Positions 22,534 through 31,946 of a stretch of DNA of 64,000 bases are shown here, in pieces. A model generated the notes under the pieces. That model saw nothing but the letters and a program-made list of their open reading frames with translations. It was not told the DNA's origin and searched no databases. The translations under genes were made by a program, and so were the position numbers. Source of the stretch: Flectonema sp. DT1601 (Eukaryota > Euglenozoa > Diplonemea > Diplonemida > Diplonemidae); assembly GCA_964019425.1 (NCBI GenBank), contig OZ025854.1:487106-551105 (forward strand). Direction: 5' to 3'. Position 1 is the stretch's first letter. Each line of letters begins with the position of its first letter.

Positions 22534-23013
22534 ATGAAATGGATTTATTGTCTGCTGTCTCTCTCATCATTAGTTAGCAGTCATCTACTGGGACCCGATG
22601 ACATGATGAAACTAGTAGACGTAGAGGTACCGGGAATAGTTGACATAGACTTGGAGTGTAGCATAGATATGACGTATGAATTGAAGGTTTCATATCCGAG
22701 TGTGGAACCTGCGAAGATTGAAATTGTGATAACTGACTCGAAAATGTCATCTCGGTCTCTGTTGAATGTTGAAAAAGAAAAATTTAATTGTATAACAGGA
22801 ACTTACCGAGCTGTTATAACACTTGAGAGAGAGGGATACTTTCCATCTCTTCATCCTAGGACAACTACGCTAACTATTCGCTTAGAAGAATTATTATTCG
22901 GGATCATCCCTGGCAGAGACACCCCCATTTTAGCAATGCTCATTATAGTAATTGTGTGTCTCTCTTACTACGTCTTAGCACCCCTTGCTGATAGATTTTT
23001 GTTGCAACAATAA
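22534..23013 (+). CDS. Type I membrane protein, unknown function
   Basis: The start is set at ATG 22534, just after the acceptor TTAAACAG (AG 22523-22524); upstream frame content is homopolymer-coded. The 159-residue protein has a signal peptide (MKWIYCLLSLSSLVSSHLLG), a lumenal or extracellular part of about 100 residues with two cysteines (LECSID and FNCITG), likely beta-sandwich in character, and one transmembrane segment near residues 129-150 (LAMLIIVIVCLSYYVLAPL), leaving a very short cytosolic tail. The shape resembles small subunits of ER membrane complexes, but no family was recognised. Confidence 0.72.
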   Translation: MKWIYCLLSLSSLVSSHLLGPDDMMKLVDVEVPGIVDIDLECSIDMTYELKVSYPSVEPAKIEIVITDSKMSSRSLLNVEKEKFNCITGTYRAVITLEREGYFPSLHPRTTTLTIRLEELLFGIIPGRDTPILAMLIIVIVCLSYYVLAPLADRFLLQQ

Positions 23014-23092
23014 ATAATGGAGAGACTTGATTGTTTTTTATCCACCTCTATATTATTATTATACTTTACAAACAGGAATCAACTACTGTAAG

Positions 23093-23590
23093 ATGTTGAG
23101 GCGAAGTTTCGTCACGTTGGTTGAGATCACTGGGTGGATGGAAAAGATTAGCGGAAATAAAAATGGAAAGGGGCTGCGACAAGCAACTAAGGATAAATAT
23201 CTACGGATAAGCCCAGGCGCGGCACGCTCAATGGAAAGTTTTAACAAAGCAAGGAAAGATTCGAAATTAACTAGAACCAATGATTACTGGGACGTAGTAC
23301 CAAGTGAGTTCAGGTCTGAAACAGCTTTTTATCAGGCCAAGGGAGCCGGCTTTAACGGAATGTTCGAAGATAGGAATCCCCGTTCTGTAGCAATCAGTAA
23401 CGAGATAGATGGCAGTCGTCATCAACCAGCTCTTGATGTTATGTCAAAACCAGGTTCTCGACCAAATTCACAAAAAACAACTCAAGAAGCATATTCAAAC
23501 ATCCCTGAACTGAAGATGTTAGGTGACTTTAATATAAAAAGACCGAAATCGAAGGAGTTTCCTTACTATGACTCAATGTATGTCGTCTGA
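23093..23590 (+). CDS. Small basic protein, unknown function
   Basis: The ATG 23093 follows an acceptor TTTACAAACAG (AG 23074-23075). The 165-residue protein starts MLRRSFVTLVEITGWMEKIS, which could be a mitochondrial presequence although Glu at position 11 weakens this. The remainder is hydrophilic, lacks hydrophobic segments, and contains YWDVVPSEFRSETAFYQAKG and repeated basic patches. It ends PYYDSMYVV. No domain was recognised. Its composition fits its neighbours, so it is likely real. Confidence 0.65.
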   Translation: MLRRSFVTLVEITGWMEKISGNKNGKGLRQATKDKYLRISPGAARSMESFNKARKDSKLTRTNDYWDVVPSEFRSETAFYQAKGAGFNGMFEDRNPRSVAISNEIDGSRHQPALDVMSKPGSRPNSQKTTQEAYSNIPELKMLGDFNIKRPKSKEFPYYDSMYVV

Positions 23591-24284
23591 TTTTCTTTTT
23601 TTTTTTTTTTGCATCTGTTATACTGATTTTTAGGGGAAGGAAAAACAAGCAAAACAAAACAAAACAAAAAAAAACCCACAAAACAGAATGCATCCGGAGA
23701 TGTCTGTAAAAAGACAGCAACCGTTTCCAATGAGTCGGAAGGCAAGTAACCCGTTTCCACCGTCGAGATATTCTGAAAAAAAGCAGCCTAAATACGAAAC
23801 AAGAATCCCATAGTTGCGTTTTGAGTGAGATTATGGAACTTATCATAAACCTGAATGGTATGGGGACTTCACTGACAGACCTCAAAGCCGTTTTTTAGCA
23901 GTTTTTTTAGACTGAATTTCTGCTTTTTTTTTTTAAATTTTTTTTTTTTTTTATATCTATTATTGATTTTTACCATTGTTGTCATAACATGTGTTTCATG
24001 ATTTAAAGAGGAAAAAAAAAAAAAAAAAAAAAAAAAATGAATTGTTTTTATTACAATATTTTCTATTTCAGGTGGTATGATCAACGTTGTAATGATAGAG
24101 GAGTGTGATCATCAGTAACATGATAATCACAACTTGAAATCCAGTCCTCCGAGTTTTCTAGCTTGCTCAGGCCCTGGTTCTGCAGACGGTGTAGAATACG
24201 ATGATGCTTCCGTCTACGTGTGTAAATTATAATATTTAGTTCATAATAGTTTTTTAGTTTCCTCACATTTAGGTTTAATCAGAA
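23591..24284. other. Intergenic spacer with inverted copy of NHE coding sequence
   Basis: The spacer contains a CAAAA-type simple repeat near 23645-23675 and T/A tracts. At 24099-24130 it carries a near-perfect inverted copy of 24436-24467, inside the next gene. A candidate acceptor for that gene is the AG at 24271-24272. Confidence 0.6.
24099..24130 (-). repeat. Inverted 32-nt copy of NHE coding segment
   Basis: The reverse complement of 24436-24467 matches here at 31 of 32 positions; the one difference is at the 24125 region (ATAATCAC versus ATGATCAC). Read on the minus strand it encodes the same residues HVTDDHTP as the exchanger's His-rich repeat. Both copies centre on a hairpin with 10-base arms and a 6-base loop. 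Confidence 0.9.
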
Positions 24285-27200
24285 ATGGGGAATCGAATAC
24301 TGGTGTTGATATGTTTTGTTCTGTTGTTCTGTAATGTGATTGCGGTAGCTCCTTCATGTCCTGATTGCAATTGTACTAACCTTGACCACAATACACCTAA
24401 TGAGCACAATGCTCCTGATGAACACCACGCTCCTAGTGATCATCATGTTACTGATGATCACACTCCTCATGGAGGAGGAGATCATGAACCTCATGATATG
24501 TGTGGTCACGAAGTTCACGAGGATCCCCCATATATAATATTCTCAATGTTTATGTTGTTCGTTGCTGGTGCTCTTGTTCGTCATCATTTTAAGAAACCTC
24601 CACTTAATAAACTCCCATACACAATCGTGTTGTTCGTCATTGGCTGCATTGTCGGAGGTATATCCCAAGGGATTGGTGAGAAAGCCGAGAAATATGTCCT
24701 CCTCGCGGATATGAACGCTCATTTAATATTTTATGTTTTCCTTCCGATTCTTATTTTTGAATCAGCGTTTTCACTGAATTGGCATGTTTTTAAAAAGGTA
24801 CTTGGGCACTGTTTGGTGTTAGCTGGGCCAGGAATACTATTAGCGACAGCACTCACTGCTATGTTAGTAAAATTACTGTTCTCAAGTTACGAATGGACTT
24901 GGATTACGTGTATTTTATACGGAGCGATTGTTTCTGCTACGGATCCTGTAGCAGTAGTGGCGTTATTAAAGGAAGTTGGTGCCCCTGAAGCCATTTCAGC
25001 CTTAATCGAAGGAGAATCGTTAATGAACGATGGTACTGCAATTGTTCTTTTTAACATCTTCAAGGGAATGGTTTGTCTGGGTGAATTTGATCAAACTGCT
25101 GGAGAAGTTATTTTTGAACTTATAAAAGTAGCAGCAGGTGGTCCTATACTTGGTCTTGTCGTTGGAATGATAGCTGAATGGTGTTTATCAAAAATTTTCA
25201 ACGACGCTTTGGTTGAGATTGCTGTTACACTGGCAGCTGCATACCTGACGTTTTTTATTGCTGAGGGATTCCTTCATGTGTCTGGGGTGTTGGCTTTGGT
25301 CGCTTTAGGAATTTGGCTTTCCCACCACAGGCAAGCAATCTCACCTGAAGTAGAACACACATTGCATGGTTTTTGGGAAATGACAGTTTACCTCGCAAAT
25401 ACTTTAATTTTCGCCCTAGTTGGACTGGTCGCTACCACGAGCAAACGCTTCAGTAACATCGACGGAACCGATGTTCTCTACACTCTACTCGCTTATGCGA
25501 TCATAACTGGGGTGCGTGCTATACTAATTGCTGGGTTCTATCATCCATTAAAAATGGCAAAGTGGCAACTCGATAAAAAGGCTGCTGTTCTTGTCTGGTG
25601 GGGAGGATTAAGAGGAGCTGTTGGTCTTTCACTCACTCTGATGGTCGCTGATGATGAAGTCATCCGCAGAGTTCATCCAGAACTTGGCAATAAGTTTCTA
25701 TTTCACGTCGTTGTTCTTGTAGCTCTCACGTTGATTGTAAACGGAATTAGTTGTCAGTTTGTAGTCGCAAAACTTGGTCTTGCGGATGTACCATTGGCTC
25801 AAAAACGTCTTTTTACGCGCTGTTTTGGCGACATCCTCGAAAAACAACACGACACCATTACTGAACTGAAGGTAAACCCGATGTTGAAAGATGTCAACTG
25901 GCAGCTTGTGGGTCGGTACACACATGAAGAACTACGCAATCCGTACCAACCAACAGATAAAGACATTGAAAGTGATGATTCAGGTCCAGGAGAAGCAGCG
26001 AGAATGGCTTACTTGAAAATAGTAAAACAAAGTGTCTGGGACCAATACGAACATGGATTGATAACTGCTGAAACTATTCCGAGGGTGATTAAGTTTGCTG
26101 AGAGAGCTGGTGATATTCACGGGAAATTTATCTTTCAAGACGTTCTATTTAAGTATTGGAATGAATCATTCATTGCGAGTAAAGTATCTGGATTCTCCCT
26201 CTCTCTTCCATTTTGCCATTCGAAATTATCAAAAGTGTCTGCTGCATGGAAGGAACAACGTTGGGCAGCAGGTTTCGATGTTGCGACATCTTTAATTCAT
26301 TGTCATGATGACGTCTTAGAGAAGATTGACAGTATGGTTGACGACGCTAAGGAAGCCAATAAAATAAAAGTCCATTGCAAATCATTAAAATCAGGATGCT
26401 ACACTCAAATTGACGATTTATCAGCAGAAAGAGCCCAGCTAGCAGTCGCAATTCAAACAAGACACGCAGCAAGACGAGTTTTAAATGGTGCCAGGTCATC
26501 TATTCATCACATGCAACACGTTGGAATGTTGTCACATGAAGACGCTGATGAACTTGTGAAATTAATTGAAATACGAATGGATCGCTTAGCAAGAGCACCA
26601 CGCAACATGCCTCCTACTGACACTACGGAACTCCTTCAGGATGAAGTCTCTTGGATGAGAAAAGTAGAATTCAGTTGTGTGCAAGAGTTTAAAGCCGGAG
26701 CACAAGAATACAAAGCACGTAAACACGAGAAGATTATCACAAGGGACAATGCTGGTACAGGATTCTACATCATTGTAAATGGTGTTGCAAAGTCTAGAGT
26801 TCAGAATACGTTTTTATCAATGCACGGAGCAGGTGAATGTCTCTTCCTGAGTAACATCCTGTGCACAAAACCAACTGTGACAGAAGTATTCGCAGAAACC
26901 GACATGACTATATTATGGGTTACTTCAGAAACAGTTGAAAGCCTAATGTCAAGGTACTCACTACTTTCTAAAGAAGTTTGGAATTGTGCTGGTATCGAAG
27001 CAGCTTACATAGCATTACACTCTATAGAACCATTTAGTACATGGTCTAGACTAGAGTTATTGAAATTCATTAAAGGTGGAGAGATTGTTGAAGGTGGTGG
27101 TGACGGTTCAAAAGGATCGCTTAATAAAATATTCCAACCTGGAATGTACCACATCTTAGTCGATGGAAGAATCACTTTAGGTGGAGAGACCAGGTCAGGA

Positions 27201-27545
27201 GTTCAACTTATTGACACTGCCGGAATTGGTGCAGCTACCACAGTAAGTCTATCTCCTTACTCACATATATTCAGTATTAGTAATCCTTCATCTCCCCAGG
27301 CGAAAGCACGTCAACACTGGGCTAAGGTTCGCTCGACACTCAAATCGATTTCACTATTCTCTTCTGTTCGTATTTCAGGATTCTTTGATCCGGGTGGTGT
27401 CGCCGAGGCAATTAGACATGAATTTGGTGAAGCAGCTACGACGTCCCCATTAACTCAGAGGAAGAATGGAATTAACGTTTTTGATCCCTCAGCTGGTGAT
27501 TTCGACGAACCTCTACTAGACAGAGAGATGATTGCAATTGAGTAG
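24285..27545 (+). CDS. Na+/H+ exchanger (SOS1/sperm-NHE-like) with cyclic-nucleotide-binding-like tail
   Basis: This 1086-residue protein is a CPA1-type cation/proton antiporter. After a signal peptide comes a His/Asp-rich extracellular segment (about residues 30-75) made of imperfect hexapeptides NTPNEH, NAPDEH, HAPSDH, HVTDDH. Residues 80-500 hold about 12 membrane segments, including ATDPVAVVALLKEVG, EGESLMNDGTAIVLF and WWGGLRGAVGLSL, the transport-core motifs seen in SOS1-type antiporters. The long cytosolic tail contains a cyclic-nucleotide-binding-like fold near residues 800-900 (ITRDNAGTGFYIIVNGVAK, GAGECLFLSNIL). The usual phosphate-binding FGE-x-x-L/RxA signature is only partly kept, so ligand binding is uncertain. 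It probably exports Na+ at the plasma or flagellar membrane. Confidence 0.88.
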   Translation: MGNRILVLICFVLLFCNVIAVAPSCPDCNCTNLDHNTPNEHNAPDEHHAPSDHHVTDDHTPHGGGDHEPHDMCGHEVHEDPPYIIFSMFMLFVAGALVRHHFKKPPLNKLPYTIVLFVIGCIVGGISQGIGEKAEKYVLLADMNAHLIFYVFLPILIFESAFSLNWHVFKKVLGHCLVLAGPGILLATALTAMLVKLLFSSYEWTWITCILYGAIVSATDPVAVVALLKEVGAPEAISALIEGESLMNDGTAIVLFNIFKGMVCLGEFDQTAGEVIFELIKVAAGGPILGLVVGMIAEWCLSKIFNDALVEIAVTLAAAYLTFFIAEGFLHVSGVLALVALGIWLSHHRQAISPEVEHTLHGFWEMTVYLANTLIFALVGLVATTSKRFSNIDGTDVLYTLLAYAIITGVRAILIAGFYHPLKMAKWQLDKKAAVLVWWGGLRGAVGLSLTLMVADDEVIRRVHPELGNKFLFHVVVLVALTLIVNGISCQFVVAKLGLADVPLAQKRLFTRCFGDILEKQHDTITELKVNPMLKDVNWQLVGRYTHEELRNPYQPTDKDIESDDSGPGEAARMAYLKIVKQSVWDQYEHGLITAETIPRVIKFAERAGDIHGKFIFQDVLFKYWNESFIASKVSGFSLSLPFCHSKLSKVSAAWKEQRWAAGFDVATSLIHCHDDVLEKIDSMVDDAKEANKIKVHCKSLKSGCYTQIDDLSAERAQLAVAIQTRHAARRVLNGARSSIHHMQHVGMLSHEDADELVKLIEIRMDRLARAPRNMPPTDTTELLQDEVSWMRKVEFSCVQEFKAGAQEYKARKHEKIITRDNAGTGFYIIVNGVAKSRVQNTFLSMHGAGECLFLSNILCTKPTVTEVFAETDMTILWVTSETVESLMSRYSLLSKEVWNCAGIEAAYIALHSIEPFSTWSRLELLKFIKGGEIVEGGGDGSKGSLNKIFQPGMYHILVDGRITLGGETRSGVQLIDTAGIGAATTVSLSPYSHIFSISNPSSPQAKARQHWAKVRSTLKSISLFSSVRISGFFDPGGVAEAIRHEFGEAATTSPLTQRKNGINVFDPSAGDFDEPLLDREMIAIE

Positions 27546-29084
27546 GACGACCTGTTCAGCGTGTTGAAGATATACCTTTAACTATTAACTGGCTTCCGAT
27601 TTCCTTTTTTTTACAAAAAAAAAAAAAAAAAAAAGTAATAGCGACATTAGGTATGACTCTGCGTCAATAATCTGTGTGATGGGTGGTATATTTTTGTTAA
27701 ATTGTTTGTACCTACAAACCTGCTGTAGAATGATGATATATCCCTTTATAATTTTGTACTAGTTACAAAAGTGTGAGTAAAAAAAAAAAGTAAAGACAGC
27801 CAATTCTTTTTTCTTTGGCTTTATTGGGCAAAGTCATGTCCAATGCTTGCTTTCCGAATTTTTTAAAAAAAAAAAACAAAAAACTTTTCCCCTTTTTTTT
27901 TCCATTGGTTTTCTCATCAATGTATGTATGTTTGGGCATTTTATTATTTCTATCTGCATTATTCTGTACTTAAACAAAAAGGCACTCTGTGAACGTAAAT
28001 CTTAGGGAGGCTGCGATCGCATTGCGGTGCTGTTTTTCTCAAGCAGCAAGGGCCGAATCTATTCTTCGTTTATTCTTACTAAAACAAAAGTAAGGAATGA
28101 CTACTTGCCATTCGACGTCTGGTAGACGTCAAAAGCTTCGGATTCCTTTATTGGATATTTGAGTGGTCAATTTTTAGTTTGTTGCTTTCCATCACTCATT
28201 TTTCATCTAGTTTTTTTTTTTTTTTTTGTATTCAACTCAGGAAAGGGAAAAAAAAAAAAATTAAGGGAAAAAAAAAAAAACCGTTCAGATTAACCTTATA
28301 TTTCGTCGAACTGCAGCAGTTCTAGAGAAATAACGGCTTTTCAATCTGAATTCAACTCCGACTGCGTCGGTATAAAAAAGAAAAAGAGTATAAAAAGTGA
28401 GCACGTAAGATCACTTTTTTTTCCTTCTCTTCCCTTTTTTTCTTAATTAAATGCCCTCATGTGGAATCTCAAAAAAAGGGGCAAGTCAATGGCCGTTGCC
28501 AACAATGTATTTGGTTACTTTATTTATGGATCTTTTTATTTTGTAGAATAACAGTTGGGTGACATAACGTCTCCTCCTTTGTTTGACGGAGTAAGAAAAT
28601 AACTTCAAAAAAAAAAAAAAAAAAAAAAAGGAAACAGAATTTTTTTTTTTTTTGTGAAAACAACAACAAAAAAAAAAAAAAAAAAGTGAGTGTGATTATT
28701 CAGTGTAGCAGCATTGGGACAATTGTAGGTCCCTTTGAACCTAAACCTGTACAGTAAGATTCTGATAGCAATAAAGAACGGATGAAGGATCCTAAAACAT
28801 TCAGGTGTATCTCTTAGTCAATTGTCCTATGATTTGACGTGGCAGTTGGTACCAGAGTATTCTTACAGGAATGTTGCTGTACTCCCCTGTCTTTTCCCCT
28901 TTGTTGGGATTTTAAACTCTTAGCAGGATTTTTTTAAATACTTTGTGCTGTTTCGGGGAAACTTTGTGTTGGGATTATACTAAAGAGTTTCCCCTCTTTT
29001 TTTTTTTCTCGCAGGTTTTATCTGCACCAAAAAAAAAAAAAAAAAAAAAAAGAGATATCGAACTGAAAAAAATAGAACGGAAGG

Positions 29085-29115
<31 letters not shown>

Positions 29116-29941
29116 AATTTGCGTGTATAGTATTACACTTATTTGTTATTTGTTAATAATTTTTATTCAGAAGATCGGAAAAGATCGTTTCTTACTCATT
29201 GTCAACTATTCTCTCATTAAGGAAAGCAACATTTTGTTACTAAGAACAAGAATAGTGACTTTGCACATTCTTTTCTGGAGCTCGCGGTCTAAAGCGGCCG
29301 ATCACGTATCGAACTGGAGAAAGCAAAAAAAAAAAAAAAAAAAAAAAAAATGAGTACATGTTGTTCTCTCCTTGTGCTTTGTAATTGCGACAAGATCGAA
29401 AGGATGAATGCAGATAAGAATCACTTCTAGGTTTGAGACGCAAGCTGTTACGGCTATCTGTGCTTCGAATTGTTTTTCCAACCATTTGTACAATGATAAT
29501 ATTTTTCTTCCACAATCACTCTCCCGAATCACATTGATTTCCCATTCCCCGAAATAGCGTATGTCATGTTTGTGTTGACCAACTTTGGGGGGGGGGTTCT
29601 TTAAAAAAAAAAAAAAAAAAAAAAAATTCTTTTTGAGTTCTTACTTCATGAGAAAACCGTAGCTGACTTTCCGTAGTATTGGATTCCTAAAATAGCAAAT
29701 CTTTGTCAGGTTATAATAAACCTGATATTCAGAGGAAATTTTTTTTATTATTTTTTTTTTTTTAATTTCTTTTCTTATTCAGTCAAAAAAAAATGAATCA
29801 TGCGTATACCAAATAAAGACGATTTAACTCAGGAGGGAAGCAGGCATAACTTATTGTATTTTTATGATGTGTAATTTTTCAGTTTTGTATTAAAAAAAAA
29901 AAAAAAAAAAATATGAAAACCCCATGGAATGCTAATACGAT
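27546..29941. other. Long intergenic spacer
   Basis: No conserved coding sequence is seen in 2.4 kb. Segment 27705-27830 shares motifs with the region after the 34.9-kb gene (TACCTACAAACCTG, then AGTAAAG, then AGCC-ATTCTTTTTT). GACGTC occurs twice at 28114-28130 in hairpin arrangement, and CCGAC/GTCGG is at 28358-28370. Long A and T runs are present. Two small upstream ORFs precede the next start (see 29913-29945). Confidence 0.55.
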
Positions 29942-29945
29942 ATGA
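29913..29945 (+). promoter_or_regulatory. Upstream ORF overlapping next start (ATGA)
   Basis: A ten-codon ORF (MKTPWNANTI) starts at ATG 29913, and its TGA (29943-29945) overlaps the main ATG at 29942 as ATGA. Another ATG at 29924 opens a three-codon ORF in a different frame. Both lie after the candidate acceptor AG at 29881-29882, so they would be on the mature mRNA. Confidence 0.55.
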
Positions 29946-31795
29946 ATGAAATATCATCGAAGAAATATGCGATAGCTGGAGGATTGGTACCTCCGGCAGC
30001 TCCATTTCAACATAAGAAATTTACTTTGTCAAGACAACGCATTGAGGACCCTTGGCTGGCTGATATTAAATTGTTAAGAGGAGTAACGGGTCACAATATC
30101 CCAACTGTCTTTCTTGCAAAGAGGTCTGGTGTGACTCCGAAGTATCAACTTCTTACAAAAAGAGGACGAGCAGAAGGAAAGAACGATGTAATTCTATACC
30201 AAGGGTTCAACAGCTGCGTTAATCCTTTCGAAATACTGCCAGAGGGACAGTTGTTATGTTTGAAACAGAAATCTTCAGAATCGGTGTCGAGAATGGGATC
30301 AAAATATCAAATTGGTGTCAGTCACTCGACTGATGGTATGCTGTCTTCAGGTGAAATGCAACATAGAAAAAGTAACATGATCGATACGACAATAAAGTTT
30401 CCTAAGTTGTGTAGTTTAATTTCATCAAACGTAGCGAACCAATTAGTCGAAGTTGATAACAAAGTTGATACCCTCCTGTCATCAGAACAACACTCTAAGA
30501 TTACTCATCTGGAAAAACAATTAGAAACCGTCACAACTGAACGATCATTAACAACGACCTCCTCACCTGATACTGGGCCTCTTGATACTAATTCTCAGAA
30601 TGTAAAATTTCAACCGGGAACAACCAGACAACTTAACTACGGTCATTCAGCTGTTCTAAGCCAAGAAGTTATTTCTTACTATTACAGTGAACGAGACCAG
30701 ATGTTAGCAAGGAGACAAAAAAGAGTATCACTACTGGTCGATAAGAATAAGAAGCTTAAGGACGATGATGTATCACAAAGTCAACACAGTGGATTAGATG
30801 ACTTATCAACAATACGTAGGAAGAGTAGTGCAGGGAGCTATCAGAGTAATCGTCGGAAGTCAGGTGAATCGGAATTAGGTCTTGTTGGTGTCGATAAAAA
30901 AAAGAGATTTCAAGAAGCTTTCGGGGGCTATCTAACCAACAAACCAACTCAAGCAGAACGTTCAAAAACAACAGTCTTATCAATCGAAGAGTATTCTCTT
31001 ATAAAACAAGATTTCCTTGAGCTTGACTCCCTTGGAGTTGGTAGACTCAGCAAAGAACGTCTCTGCCAACCCAACTCAGCAATAGCTGGAAGGCTCATCG
31101 ATACCACTACTTTCTACAAAATTGACAATGACAACACTGGATACCTAACTCTTAATCAGTTATTAAAGTTTTGGTATAGTCACATACCTTATACAGAAAT
31201 ACTCAGTAAAATAAGGCAATACGAGTCTGTAAAGCTCCCCTTCGAAGCTTCGAAAGTCCCCTGGATTGAAAAGTATCCTCCACAAGTACTAAATGAAATT
31301 AACGAAATTTTTAAAAAAATTGACAACGGAGATAAAGGATACCTAGACTACGACGATTTTAAAGGTTTTCTAAGAGGCAAACACAGCAGTAGTTTGGGTG
31401 AAAACGACTGTCGGGCTGTGTTTGTAGAACACAGTGAAAAACGACTCAACGGTGACATGGGTATCGCATTGGGTGAATTCATTGAGCTGGTGAAACACGC
31501 GTATCCAGAAATTTCATGGCCTGACAACAAGTCACCGAAAACTACATCATCAAAGTCAGCAGAACGACGTAACGAAATCCTGGAGCTCGCAGCATCCCGT
31601 GCGGTCTTTAGTAACCCGACAGACTTGGAAGACTTTCAAAAGTTTTGTAAAGGATGTGGTACTTCTCTTATTTCTGTTGAACTGAAAGGTAATCCGTTCA
31701 CAGCAATTCGACTACAACAGAACTCACTTGTTAATGAAAGCAAAAATAAATCTGACAGACAACCAATGAATCCACCAGTACCGAAATGGTGCTGA
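29942..31795 (+). CDS. EF-hand protein, unknown role
   Basis: This 617-residue hydrophilic protein has an N-terminal part without known domains (KFTLSRQRIEDPWLADIKLL at about residues 26-45), a low-complexity Ser/Arg region (about 260-320) and a C-terminal calmodulin-like region. EF-hand loops are seen near 395-406 (DNDNTGYLTLNQ) and 460-471 (DNGDKGYLDYDD); the second is close to canonical and the first is plausible. A degenerate third loop follows near residues 492-512. No membrane segment or acylation signal is seen (it starts MNEISS). A calcium-responsive cytoskeletal or flagellar protein would fit. The start lies 60 nt after an acceptor and is preceded by an overlapping upstream ORF. Confidence 0.8.
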   Translation: MNEISSKKYAIAGGLVPPAAPFQHKKFTLSRQRIEDPWLADIKLLRGVTGHNIPTVFLAKRSGVTPKYQLLTKRGRAEGKNDVILYQGFNSCVNPFEILPEGQLLCLKQKSSESVSRMGSKYQIGVSHSTDGMLSSGEMQHRKSNMIDTTIKFPKLCSLISSNVANQLVEVDNKVDTLLSSEQHSKITHLEKQLETVTTERSLTTTSSPDTGPLDTNSQNVKFQPGTTRQLNYGHSAVLSQEVISYYYSERDQMLARRQKRVSLLVDKNKKLKDDDVSQSQHSGLDDLSTIRRKSSAGSYQSNRRKSGESELGLVGVDKKKRFQEAFGGYLTNKPTQAERSKTTVLSIEEYSLIKQDFLELDSLGVGRLSKERLCQPNSAIAGRLIDTTTFYKIDNDNTGYLTLNQLLKFWYSHIPYTEILSKIRQYESVKLPFEASKVPWIEKYPPQVLNEINEIFKKIDNGDKGYLDYDDFKGFLRGKHSSSLGENDCRAVFVEHSEKRLNGDMGIALGEFIELVKHAYPEISWPDNKSPKTTSSKSAERRNEILELAASRAVFSNPTDLEDFQKFCKGCGTSLISVELKGNPFTAIRLQQNSLVNESKNKSDRQPMNPPVPKWC

Positions 31796-31946
31796 CCATC
31801 TTTGAGAAGGAGAGGATTTCCATCCTTTTTTTTATTTATTTATTAAATTAGTTCTGTTATGAAAATTTGTGTTTTTGGTTTTTTTTTGTTCTTCCCCCCC
31901 AATTATATTATTTTCATTTTTACAAAACAGGGTCGGCAGTCGGCAC

